A DNA stretch of 64,000 nucleotides from Suillus spraguei (GCA_016800925.1 JABCPU010000242.1:40013-104012), one strand, 5' to 3'; shown: positions 21,115 to 32,265, counted from the first letter of the stretch. Notes: a model not told the origin generated them from the sequence alone. Numbers and translations are program-made.

Positions 21115-22460
21115 ACCATTGCTATCACCTATCGCCCTTCTTCACCCCCAGCCCTCATTCCTGGCTCTCTTGATGCATCACAGCTACAGGTCAACAAAGG
21201 TAAAGCTCAAGCAGTTGATGTGATCCCTCCCTCAAGAATGGTTGCTGGTCCTTCACAATCCAAGTCAAACAAGGCACCAGCACCCTGCTATGCAACTCAA
21301 ATGCCAGTCTTGTTTACCCAATAGAACGCTATTGAGGAGTCCATACAGGAGGAAGAGCAGCAAAGAGACCATGAACGCCTTCAAGCGGCTCAGCATGCAA
21401 AGAACAATGACATTGTCTATGCATGTATCAAGGTAAGGGTGCCTTTACTGAATGCTACAGTTGTTGATGCTATTTAGGATGGCATCAAGCCCATTGTATA
21501 CAAGTTTCAACAGGGATTCACATTCCCAAACTTTTTTTTCAGTCACAATGTGTTGCAGAAACTCAACATCCTCTCTGAGGACACAGTGCAGGTGCCACCC
21601 ATGCAGCAATACAATTGTGTCCTTGACACCTGGATGTGCTTTGATGTCAGTCACATGGTGACCTTGCATGACCATGATGGTGGCACACTTCTTGTCAAGA
21701 ACGCCTGCATAAAGGACTGCATAGATCTTGGATGCCACCTTCAGAAACTCACCAATCCCAGCAGCCCTAATATCGTCAAGGCTCTCCCTGCCAAGCACAA
21801 GTACATGCGTGCTGCATCACATGCAAAAAGCTCTCCCCCACCATCCCCATCAATCAATCCCTCTATGCATGACCATGTTGGTCCAGTGCCCACTATCCAT
21901 GAAGCACAGCAAAATCACAGTGGATCTGTACTCTTGCTTACAGACAGCAAGGGTACTGGAACAGCAGCACAGCTCAATCATGGTAGTTCCATTCTCTCTC
22001 ACACAGATGGTAAGGAGGAGACAAGAGCAACTGTACACCCTTCGAAGTGGTGTCCCTCCCCTTCAGATTCCCTGTCCCCTCACCCTCTTTTATGCCTTCA
22101 AAGATATCCATCTACCAAGTCATTGTTCTGAATTTCTGCCAGCTCTGAGACTAGCAGCCGGTCTCACTCTTCATCACCACTCTCAATTTAATTCACAGGC
22201 CCAATCATCAAGGAGGAAAGCTCTGGGAACCTGCTTTTACATGGGACTTTGAAGGCAGATGCTATTGAGGTGGAGGAGGTCGCAATCTGACCTGTGGACT
22301 TCTACATCATCGACATTGCTAATGGATTTAACTTGTGCAAGAAAGCAGCTGACTCATGATGCAAAGTGTCTCAGGTGTTTATCAAACACTTTGGTGTGCC
22401 CTTCAAAGCCTCTAGATATTATAACAACAAGACAGTATGGGACCTGGAGGTGAACTGAGC
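21115..22460 (+). pseudogene. Right part of the host gene split by the Copia element
   Basis: Joining 15709 to 21115 continues a Pro/Ser/Thr-rich region (ITYRPSSPPALIPGS, then SLDASQLQVNKGKAQAVDV). A stop follows at about 21322-21324 (where Gln or Trp would fit), then a charged helix (EESIQEEEQQRDHERLQAA), an intron (GTAAGG about 21432), and a folded-looking segment of about 100 residues: PIVYKFQQGFTFPNFFF...TVQVPPMQQYNCVLDTWMCF...VTLHDHDGGTLLVKNACIKD (21480-21720). A low-complexity tail follows to about 22100, and further pieces to 22460. I have seen this hydrophobic module in repeated mushroom genes without any assigned function. I would not expect a working product. Confidence 0.5.
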
Positions 22461-22469
22461 ACTTTACTG

Positions 22470-23320
22470 ATTATGGGTGCACAGAGAAAGGATGCTGGAC
22501 TCTACCTTTGTTACATATCCGGACAGACCCAGGCGGATGGACGGACCCGGAAATTCGAATTCCCAGATGCCCTCGGTACATCCTAATTAGGGTACCCAGA
22601 GACACCCGAGAATTTCCAGCCACCATCTTGATTGTATTTTTAGAGCAACCGTTTCGGTTTATCCTAATTAGGGTGCACGGAGATGCCCGAGAAGTCCCAG
22701 AAGGCCATGCTTCCCACCTGTATGCTTCCTGTATGCTTCCTCAAGGGATTCTCCTTGTATGCATACTTTGTGGGGGGTTGGTGATTCTAGGTAAGTATGC
22801 ATAACTGTTGTTCTACAATGCCTGGCATTGTATCAATAATTATGACAGTATAGCCTCCTGATGGTCATGGGGTGACGGGGGTCGTTGAATGGCTGTACAC
22901 GCAGTTTGAACGCTGATTGCTCGTACCTTGAAGTGACGCAACTTCTGGAAACCGAAATTTTTCGGACGAGTAACAGGGGACGGTAGACTCACCCGAAAGG
23001 GATGAAACACAGTGGGAAAGCGAGAAGCTTCAAGGTAGAGACGCAAGAAGCCGGGAAGATGCATACCTGTTCGAAATGGATGAAACAGACTACCTAAAAC
23101 GTCGTGGGAAAGTGTGAAGCTTCACCGCAGAGACGCATAGAAGCCAAGAAGGATGTACCTACCCAAAAAGGGTGAAACCAAGCGTGAAGCTTCAACGTGT
23201 AAAGGCTTGATGCTTCATGAAGCATCAAGTTACAGACATCAAGGAATTAGATACATTGTGCATCAAGGTGTGTGTCTTATCACATACCTTCAAGCTTCAA
23301 TATGACACTATAGCCTGCCA
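22470..23320. other. Gene-free, repeat-bearing stretch
   Basis: 22500-22600 may be the last exon of the preceding gene (ISGQTQADGRTRKFEFPDA, stop about 22590). Two copies of TCCTAATTAGGGT lie at about 22579 and 22664. The rest holds the direct repeats listed separately, and I see no coding chain. Confidence 0.4.
22990..23205 (+). repeat. Diverged direct repeats with GAAGCTTCA cores
   Basis: Two and a half copies of an approximately 90-bp unit: GGGATGAAACA, then GTGGGAAAG, GAAGCTTCA, AGAGACGCA, AGAAGCC and a GATG(C/T)A(T/C)CT tail. They lie between the end of the retro-disrupted gene and the duplicated promoter of the terpene synthase. Confidence 0.6.
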
Positions 23321-23605
23321 AGAGTCCAGCATCGTTACACTAACGTCGTATCACGATTATGCACAAAGAACTCTCACCTGTTCTTAGGGAATAGTGCCGA
23401 ACAACTATTTTGGATAGGATTCAACGTCGCTGGTTATGAGTAACTTACTAGGGTATAAGTACCAGGTATATTTCAACCATTCTCTCGCTAAATATTCTCG
23501 CGGTGCCAGGTAACAGCTTAACCACATCCACTCTCGGCAATGACGAGGTACTTTTTCCCACCTGCTTTCATGCCTGGACTTCAATCTCTCTATTCTAAGG
23601 TCAGG
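23321..23605 (+). pseudogene. Duplicated promoter plus first exon of the terpene synthase (relic)
   Basis: This 285-bp block matches 23808-24090 along its whole length. It contains the upstream region (TCACGATTATGCACAAAG, GTGCCGAACAACTATTT), a GGGTATAAGTA element, and then the same first exon followed by a GT donor (GAGGTACT). The start codon is GTG (23503-23505) where the real gene has ATG. The residues after it (PGNSLTTSTL) are almost identical to the true exon 1. No second exon follows. Confidence 0.8.
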
Positions 23606-23924
23606 CGAAGCTAAGAGAAGTATAGGTGACTAAACTAAATTACTAGTTGGTATTCGCAACTAACCGCACGTACGTTACTTGACTGATAGTCGAGTCGGAA
23701 CTTCGTCCCTAGTCATGTATCCTACTGAGAAGGCAACAGTGACACAACCTGGGATCTTGGAGCTTTGCTTCCACCTGTGCAGAAGGCATGGGTCAACGGC
23801 AGCGTCACGAGTCTGGACACGTTACACCAACGTTGTATCACGATTGTGCACAAAGAAATTTCGCCTGTTCTCAGGGCATGGTGCCGAACAACTATTTCAG
23901 ATAGGAATCAATGCCAGTGGTTAT

Positions 23925-23987
23925 GAGTAATTTACCGGGGTATAAGTAGCAGGCGCATTTCAACTATTGTCTTCAAATATTCTCGCA
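23925..23987 (+). promoter_or_regulatory. Putative core promoter of the terpene synthase
   Basis: A GGGGTATAAGTAGC box at about 23936-23949, some 40-50 bp before the ATG at 23988, is TATA-like and is conserved in the upstream duplicate (GGGTATAAGTACC at about 23453). Conservation in both copies is the only support for function. Confidence 0.4.
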
Positions 23988-25119
23988 ATGTCAGGTAACA
24001 GCCTAACCACATCCACTCTCAGCAATAACGGGGTACGTTTTCCCTGCCCCCTTTCATGTCCGGACCTCAGGCTCAATTTCTCGATTCCAGGCCTTAGCAA
24101 GCATCCGTCAGTCCATCGCCAATTTCCTCCGACGCTGTGGCTTGCCACATGCGAACATCGTGAACACTACTATTGACAAAGTGTTATACTCTGAATGTTA
24201 CCAGGAGGCCATCAGCCGTAACTTTCCGATGGACGGAAAATATTCCATCTGCCCGCACATGGACATGGGCGTGGCCATGTTCAATACTTACGCTCATCTT
24301 CCTGACAGTGCAACCAAGATGTGGATCTCCATGTTCACTATCCTCGTCACATACATTGATGATATGGTGGGTAAAGGAGACGAATTCGCACACGTGTATA
24401 ATTTCTATGAGCGCTTTGCGCGCAATCAGCCACAAGTTCATCCAGTCTTAACTGCGCTTGATGCGCTCTTGCGGGACGTTGTTTGCTTTTATTCCTCGCC
24501 TGTGTCGAATTTGATTGTCGCATGTACATTGGATTACTTGTCTTCTGCTTTGATTGACAACGAAACCAAGGACATGAAGGCATGGTATTTCCCCAAAAAA
24601 AAGCCGTCTCAGATTGTTGACCTTTTGTGCTGATAGATTTTGACAGAAGCTCAGTCGTATCCTGATTATTTGAGGATGCTATCAGGCTTGCCAACCGCAT
24701 ATTCACTCTTTATCTTCCCCTCCACGGTACCGCTTCGGGAATATGTTCAATGCATGCCGGACCTAGCCATTGTCATCAACCACACAAAGTAAGTACACCA
24801 AGTATGTCCTATTGGACCTCTCAGTAACCTGCCGTTCTTCAGCGATATACTATCATACTACAAAGAGGAAATTGAAGGCGAAACAATGAACTTCTTGTCA
24901 CAAATGGCAGCCTCTCGTGCTCTTACAAAACAGAACGCTTTGCATCAGATCATTGAGAAAACTTTGCAAGCGCATCATAATATCATCAATTGCCTGAAGC
25001 CGCATGCTGAAGCCCATGACGCCTACGTCGATTTTTTCCATGGGTTTGTCATTAAATTTCATGCTGCCCTTGGACGATACAAACTGGAGGAGATAATATC
25101 TGAGTTGGAGAGCTCATAA
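23988..25119 (+). CDS. TRI5-family (trichodiene-synthase-like) sesquiterpene synthase
   Basis: Exon 1 23988-24032 (MSGNSLTTSTLSNNG), intron 24033-24090, exon 2 from 24091 (ALASIRQSIANFLRRCGLPH), exon 3 from about 24647 to 24788, intron 24789-24842, exon 4 24843-25119. About 320 residues. The Asp-rich magnesium motif is TYIDDMVGK (exon 2). The NSE motif NDILSYYKEE (N-D-x-x-S-x-x-x-E) has its Asn codon built across the exon 3/4 splice. These are the two metal-binding motifs of class I terpene cyclases, and the DYLR...GLPTAY.LFIFP block is typical of TRI5 relatives, which convert farnesyl diphosphate to a cyclic sesquiterpene. I could not find a GT-AG pair that keeps frame between exon 2 and exon 3 (24590-24647), so a one-base error or mutation is possible. 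No P450 or other pathway gene is adjacent. Confidence 0.85.
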
Positions 25120-25297
25120 GATGTTACAATCTCATATGCTTAGTATGTGTTGATGACTGGCCTACTCGTGTTTGTGTCACCCGTGAACCTGCCTTTTGTG
25201 CTACTTGACTGACTTCTTATTTATCAACGTGGATTGTCTTTATTACTCAAAATACTAGTTTCTAGCTACCTATATACACATGATTTTATACTGGTAC

Positions 25298-25343
25298 CCC
25301 GTCATGTTATTCTCTACCATCCTGTCATGTTATTCTCTACCAT
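25298..25343 (+). repeat. Two-copy 23-bp tandem repeat
   Basis: CC(C/T)GTCATGTTATTCTCTACCAT is repeated head to tail downstream of the terpene synthase, probably in its 3' flank. No further copies are seen. Confidence 0.8.
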
Positions 25344-25461
25344 CCTCCACTTGTTTTATTGCCTTTCGGCAGCTTCAGCAGGAGGTCTGTCACACTCGTG
25401 TCACATCATGTGATGTTCATTGAATTAGCATGGCATCGGCGATAGCTAGCTCTTCTTCATC

Positions 25462-25923
25462 TTAACTTGGTGATGCCCTTGGCTCATCAGCCAAACACTC
25501 ATCAATCAAGTTGTTGATCATTTTGGGCTTAAGGACACCTTGAAGGCTGTCATACAGGGAAGTTGTTATATGATGAGGCGTTATATACAGCTCGATAGTA
25601 GCTGCAACAATAAATCGAAGTGAACATGTCCTGTGGAGTCTGGGGTCTTTTCGTTGTGAATTGCCATGACTCCCATTCCTAAGGGTGTTCTGTGGGTGTT
25701 CTGTGGAGGATTTGGAGAAACTCAAAAGAACCGAGTAAGGTCCGAGTGATAACGGGGTACCGGAAACCGATGGTTGTGAATGGTCACAGTCTACAGACTT
25801 CGACTTGCTAGTTGGTCTCACATCAATGTGGTACGCTGTCAAACTTTTTCGATGATATGCGGCCACACTGGTTCTGCCAGCAGAAATAGTTCTGCGCAGC
25901 ACATTCAGATGGTGGCTTAACAT
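25462..25923 (-). CDS. Hypothetical 153-residue open frame
   Basis: Open from ATG at 25923 (MLSHHLNVLRRTISAGRTSV) to a stop at 25462, without visible introns. Ser/His/Arg-rich in the first half, with an amphipathic C-terminal stretch (SLYDSLQGVLKPKMINNLIDE). No domain recognised. The middle third (about 25640-25780) is repeated in inverted orientation at about 60948-61080, where it is frame-broken, so this may be part of a dispersed repeat rather than a gene. Convergent to the terpene synthase and divergent from the aldehyde dehydrogenase. Confidence 0.35.
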   Translation of the reverse strand: MLSHHLNVLRRTISAGRTSVAAYHRKSLTAYHIDVRPTSKSKSVDCDHSQPSVSGTPLSLGPYSVLLSFSKSSTEHPQNTLRNGSHGNSQRKDPRLHRTCSLRFIVAATIELYITPHHITTSLYDSLQGVLKPKMINNLIDECLADEPRASPS

Positions 25924-26232
25924 GGCTACTACGGCATAGCCGCGGGCCGAGGCAGTGACCGTCGGAATTTCTCATTACAACTCATAGCACTAGGCTCGAT
26001 TTCTTTCCCTTTCACCCCCCATCTCGCCGAACATCTGTAGATTCTTGGAGACTTGTGTAAGTTTTTCAACGATTGGCGAGTTGCAGGTGAACTGGCATCA
26101 TAATATGAGGATAGACTTCTGTCCGTTCCTCATTCATAACCAAATATTGCAAATCTTGGGGTTCTATACTGTCTATACTATGCTAAAGACAATGTAGCTA
26201 TAGGGTGTGTTCGCTCCCGCTGTACAGTGATC

Positions 26233-28618
26233 ATGTCAAGTACGACACCCGAATTAAAATTCACGACGTTCGAAGAAATCGACGAGGTGGGAGGGTTGTA
26301 AACCATATTATTGTACTCTTAGCTCACGGAACGTGCTCCAGATATACTCCACTCTCAACAAAACCTTCCGGTCGGGCAAGACTAAACCTATTGCATTCAG
26401 AAAGGTTCAGATCCTGCAACTGGCTTACCTTGTGCAGGACAACCTTGAACGTTTCAAGGAAGCCTTTGCCATTGACCTTGGAAGACCTCCGCATGAAGCT
26501 GCATTGTGAGCACTGTTTTGGTCACAGTGTATGATGCTCACTTAGCTACACTCCAGCCTCGAGCTTAACCCAACTATCAGTGACTGTAAGATCGCGTATG
26601 ACCGGGTGGACAAGTGGGCTCGGACCGAAAAAGCTCCTTTCAATATCAAATTTGCTGCTTTCCGTCCAGTTATTCGCAAGGAACCAAAGGGTGTCGTACT
26701 GTCCATCAGTCCATTCAACTACCCCGTATGGCTTGCTCTTGGACCTATCGTATGTTCCTTTTCATTTTTTTATCTTACTCGGTTCCAGCTCATTGTTTCA
26801 TTTCCAAGATTGGGGCAATCGCCGCTGGCAACTGTGTCGTCCTCAAACCGTCTGAATTAACCCCCGCTGTAAGCGGCCTCATCGCAGAACTCATTCCAAA
26901 GTATTTGGACAATGACGTCGTTAGAGTCGTGTTAGGTGGTGTTCAGGAGACGACCAAGGTGCGTCATTCACTCCTGTTATGCAAGGGCTGCGTGCTCATT
27001 ATGCCATAGCTGATGGAATACCAATGGGGTCATGGTATGTGCAACTCACTAGTTCTGTTTCCAAAATTATGATGCGAGACAACTAGTCTGTACACCGGGA
27101 ACGGGCGTGTAGGAAGGCTTATAGGCATAGCTGCTGCGAAGACTCTTTCGCCTATCAGTCTCGAGGTAAATCCATACTTTCAGTGCAATGTACTAGTGCC
27201 AATATCTTGCTAGCTCGGAGGGAAGTCCCCCGTTGTCATTGACGCTAAATGTGACTTCAAGATGCTGCACGCCGTGTCATGTGGGGTAGGTGCGTTAATG
27301 CGGGTCAGACCTGCATCGCACCAGACTACGTCCTCGTCCCGCGTTCTTCCGAAGACACATTCATACAGGCCCTCAAAGATGCGTATGTACCTCATCACAC
27401 CCTTATATACATCATGCTCAATCTGTATCCTACCACGTCCGCAGGCATGACGAGTTCTATCCTTCGGGCGCTATCAACACTCCGGATATCTCTCATATCA
27501 TCAACACTGCGCATTTCCATCGTCTCAAGAATTTGCTCGACAGCACTTCCGGCACCATCGCCTTTGGCGGGCAGACTGATGAGTCGCGAAAATTTATAGC
27601 CCCTACTGTAGTCAAGGGTGTCAAAGATGGAGATTCCCTAATGAGCGAGTGAGTATACATCTGTCTGTCGGGGTATTTTTAATCACGTCTGACTGATTGC
27701 AAAGTGAGATATTCGGGCCAATTCTGCCTATAATGCCTGTGGACGACGTTGATGCAGCAATTGCATACATCAATGCTCAGTGAGTTATCCTTCTATTTGC
27801 ATGTTAATCAGACTGAATTCTGTCAGCGATCATCCGCTCGCTTTGTACTGTTTCTCCTCAGATGCGACCTTCAAGAACAAGGGTGCGTTTTACTTTTGAT
27901 CGTCTATCAAGCTATCATCGTTGACATTCTTGGCCAGTGTTTGACAATACTCAGAGTGGCACAGTTATTGCCAATGATGTGCTGCTACAGGCCGGCAGTA
28001 TGTTTTGCGATGTCCCCAATGAGGATAGCCCACTGATAGTGCTTTAGTTGATGGATTGCCATTCGGGGTATTGGCCCCAGCGGATGTCGGTCTATCCTTC
28101 TCTCAAGCAAGTTAGTACTAATTACATTTTTTTAGCTGGATATCAGACACGAAGTTTCTCTTTCGACATGTTCACGCATCTACGTAGCTCTCTTGACTCC
28201 CCCGGATGGTTCGTTCTTTACTTTTAATTTCGTCCGCCTGCTGACTTGCGACATGTTATAGGATTGATAATATCCTAGGAGGAAGGTTTCCCCCTTACAC
28301 TGTAAGTTTTGATGATTTATACCCCTCGGCCTTCCCCTCACAATAAGTTCCAGTCAGGAAAACTAGCTTCCCTTAAACGTTTCGGCGTCACACTCCCGCC
28401 CCGCCCCCGCATTTCGGCAAATGGTCATGTACGTAGTTGCAATAATCCTTACGAGCTTTACTTATTGAACAAAGCCCTTTAAAGAGTCGATCAAACGGGG
28501 ACGCGGCACCAAATGGCTCCTCCTCGTAGTAAGCCTAGCAGTGGTCAGCATTAGTTATACTCGTGCTGCAGATGTTGGTGAGTGGGTGATGTGGTTGAAG
28601 GGGTTAATCAAGGTGTAG
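26233..28618 (+). CDS. Aldehyde dehydrogenase, class 3 / fatty-aldehyde type, with C-terminal membrane anchor
   Basis: Some 14-15 short exons beginning MSSTTPELKFTTFEEIDE encode a class 3 ALDH, which oxidises long-chain aldehydes to acids with NAD(P)+. Landmarks: EPKGVVLSISPFNYPVWLAL (26680-26750), IGAIAAGNCVVLKPSE, the Glu region LGGKSPVVIDAK (about 27215), the nucleophile in NAGQTCIAPDYVLVP (Cys codon 27312-27314), EIFGPILPIMPV (27710-27740), the PFGGIGPSG-like block (28060-28080) and SFDMFTH (about 28165). The last exon encodes KWLLLVVSLAVVSI, a single transmembrane segment, as in HFD1/ALDH3A2 enzymes anchored in endoplasmic reticulum or outer mitochondrial membranes. Two single-base losses break frame: near 27262-27264, just before the active-site Cys, and at 28064-28067 in the GGIGPSG block. 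Either the gene is a young pseudogene or two Gs are missing from the sequence. Confidence 0.88.
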
Positions 28619-28619
28619 G

Positions 28620-29144
28620 CTTTTTTAATTGATACAGTATCTGTCCGTTGAGTTTGAGAAGGACTACATACTCAACGTTATGCACATATGTATTCTTCGT
28701 TTCTTTTGTAATGAATAGTCATCAGGTGTCTCGATATTAGTCTCTGAGGTCTGAGGGAATCATTCGGAGTCGACCATCCGTTTTGCTTCTACACACTAGT
28801 TACAGCTCATCAAAGCTCACATTCGTGTCCAAGCATACGGTAACCTGGGCCATCTGTCTTTCCTAGAGGGCTCAAACATAGGATCCACGTAACGTGATAT
28901 GTAGCGTAATAAAGACTGCTTCCCTCTATGTTTCGCCCAGGAGGAACTACTAGTCTGCAAATACGCAACTGCCTATATGAAAAAAGTTCATCACAATGGA
29001 ATACAATATATTTACTGCAGTATAGGACTCATGTTTTATTTACAAACTCAAGGCGGGGGTGACTATCATGAATCCTGGGGCACCCTTGATCGATCACGAG
29101 CGATGAAGCTGGTCGACTCGAACGGGTGGATGTACTATTGCGCG
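28620..29144. other. No gene recognised
   Basis: AT-rich flank downstream of the aldehyde dehydrogenase. Short frames only, and no motif or conserved splice chain was seen. Confidence 0.4.
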
Positions 29145-29417
29145 TTACTTCCTCCAACTTTGTCCCTCCCCTTCAGATTCACAAGTGTTCGAACGCAACC
29201 GCAAGGGGAATTGAGGGCGCCTGCGAGGGCTCCCGGGCCAGTACGGGCCAAAACTCATGTTCCATTCGTGTGTTTTGCGCCCCCTCTGACTCTGCACGAT
29301 TTCTGGCGCTGTAGCTCTCAAGGTGTTCAATCCTTCACGTGACAACTTTGACAGAGGCGATGACGCTAACAGTAGCATGTCTGAAGTCGTGTAGATAGGC
29401 CCTGTATGATGTGACAA
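29145..29417 (-). pseudogene. Partial copy of the small conserved gene at 40403-40853
   Basis: The open frame ends at 29145 and aligns with exon 2 of the 40.4-kb gene: LLLLASSPLSKLSRE is conserved, then APEIVQS, THEWNM and a C-terminal SESEGEGQ...RK. The last bases of the parental intron (CATCATACAG) are also retained at the 5' edge, so the copy came from DNA rather than spliced mRNA. Exon 1 is absent. The differences look transition-rich. Without a first exon it is probably silent, though the frame is open. Confidence 0.7.
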
Positions 29418-29419
29418 AC

Positions 29420-30231
29420 ATTGAATATTCGTAACTCAATGGGTAAAGGTTAGGGATGCATACGCACGATTGTCACGAGGCAAGGATGAAGAAACCTCTG
29501 GTGAGCTTGACGAACCCCTTGAAGGTTCCCGTCGGTGCACGGGGATGTAAAGTCCAGAATATGACGACATTACTGATGTGGCAAGGGTGGCAGGTTACTA
29601 CAGAAGACCAGGTAGATGAGGATGAGAAAGATGAGTTGATCGTATCCTGACTGGAACAAGATGTTATATATACCCACAGGAGCAAGCTGTGGACCTGCGC
29701 ATGGGTGGACCCCTTGGTAGTTGGTCATTGTGTGTTGTCGTTGTAGTGGTGTGAAGCGGCAGTGGCGATTTACTCACTTCTAGTTAGACCACTGCGTAAG
29801 CGATTTGTGAAGGTCAGTTCGAAGGTCTAAAAGGTCGGACAAGTGGCGAGAAAAAAAACGTGCTTGAATTGCCTTGAATGGTCTCAGCACTCCGAGCCCA
29901 CTTCATAGTGATGGACCTTTTCCCGGTGGCCTAAGCGGTCGCACGATTTGACAATCACTGTATAAACACAACTCAGATGTTAGCCGACCACTTAGCACAA
30001 GGAAATAAATAATTGATCTCGCTGAGGCTTGAAGGCAACATGTCAACACTAAACCTTTGCAAGCAAGGACAATGAAAATTGAGTAACATTAGAACTAGTG
30101 AAGGACTGAGGGGAGACAACAGCCAATAGATGTATGGTTGTACGAGTAAAGATGCGTGCGAGGTCATGCAGATGGCCAGGATGGCTTTTGGACGGTCATG
30201 GTAGAAGTGAGAACAAGAACTACATTGCCTA
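29420..30231. other. No gene recognised
   Basis: Open frames of about 60-90 residues overlap on both strands (for example 29456-29650 plus) but none has a family signature. The right end is the 3' flank of MAM33. Confidence 0.4.
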
Positions 30232-31296
30232 CGCATCCACAAAGTTCCTCACGTTGTCCAACCACCTCACGTATTCCTACAAGGCAAAGCGATGAGGTCC
30301 TGTAAAAATAGACAGACGAACAACCACTAACCTTCTGTTCCTTATATTCTGAATATTCGGGGACGAACATGGCAAGGTTCTCATTGATACCCCGTTCCTG
30401 TAACCACTTCTCAATCTCCTCCTGGACAGAAACGTCAAGAGTATCAAACTGAGGGCCGATGTACAGACCCCGGCGTTTCCAGTCGGCCTCGGCAGTAAGC
30501 TCGGTGCCAAGCTGTGCATCAGGATAGTAAGACATATTGTCAACGATGAACGCGCCCTCCTGGCACATAGTGTCAATGTTGATGGAACCCTTGCCATTGG
30601 CCTACACCCAAATGTAAGTACAAGAGCAAGTATGTTTCACGTGAGGCCATACCTTTGTGATGGAGAATGAAGCCCGGATGGGATACGAGTGAAGAGGCTG
30701 GTCCTCTCCACCTTCGCCTTCTTCTTGCTCATATTCCGGCTCTTCCTCATTATTTTGAATGTCAGCAATGGAGAACATCATACGAATGCTAAAAACATAT
30801 CAGTACATGCCAAGAAATATGATTTTTTACCCACGTCTCATTGCCAAATTTCCGTACGAGAGTGACCTCATCGTTGCCGGTGACGTCTTGGATCTGTGTG
30901 CGACGTCTGAGGAACAAGCCAATCATCTGCTATGCATAACACATACCTCCCAAATACCCTGCTCCTTGAATGTCTTCAAGAACTCGGGCTCTCCTGGTGC
31001 GTCAGCGACAGCCTCTTTCTCATACTTGAGCTCCTCAGCCAGTTTTTGTGAAAGGACGACGTCAGCTGCCAGCACCAAACAAGTATTAGTATTGGTTCAT
31101 TAAAAAAATAAATGTTCCCACTCGAACCCTCCGAAAAACGGCGCGCAGACATCGAGAAAGCCCTTGCAGCAGTCATGGTAGTCCGTGGAGCAAACTGCAT
31201 GGTCACAAACCGCAGAGGGCCGGAGCGAGCAGCAGGACGAGCAACAGCCCGTGATGAGGATGCAGTAACTTGACGAAGGGCACGAAGAACAGACAT
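30232..31296 (-). CDS. MAM33: Mitochondrial acidic matrix protein MAM33 (p32/C1QBP family)
   Basis: Six exons on the minus strand. Exon 1 (ATG 31296) gives MSVLRALRQVTASSSRAVAR, an Arg/Ser/Ala-rich mitochondrial targeting peptide through FSMSARRFSEG. Next come DVVLSQKLAEELKYEKEAVA...FLKTFKEQGIWE, IQDVTGNDEVTLVRKFGNET, IRMMFSIADIQNNEEEPEYE with an acidic loop (EEGEGGEDQP), ANGKGSINIDTMCQEGAFIV through QFDTLDVSVQEEIEKWLQER and MFVPEYSEYKEQK, and the final exon EYVRWLDNVRNFVDA ending at 30232. All junctions I traced keep frame. The terminal YK..KEY..WL..V..F motif is diagnostic of the MAM33/p32 fold, a doughnut-shaped acidic trimer of the mitochondrial matrix needed for mitochondrial translation and respiration. 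No damage seen. Confidence 0.95.
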
Positions 31297-32265
31297 GTTG
31301 CGCGGGGAAGGCAAAATACAGAATATGGTGAAGAAGAACCTCAGACGGACGCGACCGGTTTTCGAGTTTTGAAGGTCACTCAAAATTTAAGCGATTGTTT
31401 GGCAACACCCTCTGAAATAAACAAACGCCCGGATATAGCCGGCCATGCCAAAGAAATTTTGCCTCCACTTTTTCTTTGTCTAACGCCTTTCCGCTCTCTT
31501 ATATTTTGATGCTCACCTTTCAATTGAGAGCCTTGTTACGCAAACTTATTTGTACAGACTAATGAGACGAGGAACGTGAATATCGATTTGTATCTTACAA
31601 CGGTCACGTTGTTCGATGACACCTTAAATTTTGAATGTTCATGAAACGTTACCGTGGCAAGCAAGGTAATTATTATGTTTGTAAACCCCCTTCCCTGCCT
31701 ATGATATCTGACTATCGCTTCTGAAAATAAACTTAGGTAACCACGAACGACCAAGTTGCTTCAACGTTCAATATATCCTACAATAATAAATACCACCCAA
31801 TCATAGTATATAAGTGAAAGCAGGAAGGTGGGGAGCATAGGATGACAGACAAGTCATGGAAGTATGACGAGCAGAAACCATAAATCCAAAGGACAACAAG
31901 AAAGAAAGGCGACAGAATGGAAAATGCAGGGACGCCCAAAATGACTGTGGGGGTAACAAATCAAGAGGTTCGACATGACGGCACACTTTGCCTCCGACGG
32001 CTTTTTGACCATAAACAGGATCGCGTCACACGATCTACATCCTCTCCACGTCATCAGCTTCATCGCGACCATGTTGGTGGTCAAAGAGCGTCGGAATGTC
32101 TGAAAGTTTTTCAGAAGTACGTAGGAGGCAAAACAGAAATCACATCGAACATGTACTTGAAACGAACAACGAAAAAGCAGAAATTGCAAAAAAGATAAAA
32201 AAAAAAAAGGGAATAGCAGTGCGAAAACAGGGAACTGTATGCAGTAAGAGGAGATCGAGTGATAT
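31297..32265. other. MAM33 promoter side and 3' flank of the transcription factor
   Basis: Bases 31297-31800 lie upstream of MAM33. No clear TATA box; no other gene seen. The minus-strand open frame at 31854-32465 runs in a different frame from the transcription factor and is a shadow. A run of ten As at about 32197-32208 lies in the probable 3' UTR. Confidence 0.4.

Noticed and set aside
22990..25923. Terpene biosynthetic gene cluster
   Set aside because: Only one terpene synthase is present; no P450, transporter, methyltransferase or regulator sits next to it. The aldehyde dehydrogenase nearby is the fatty-aldehyde type with ordinary housekeeping features.
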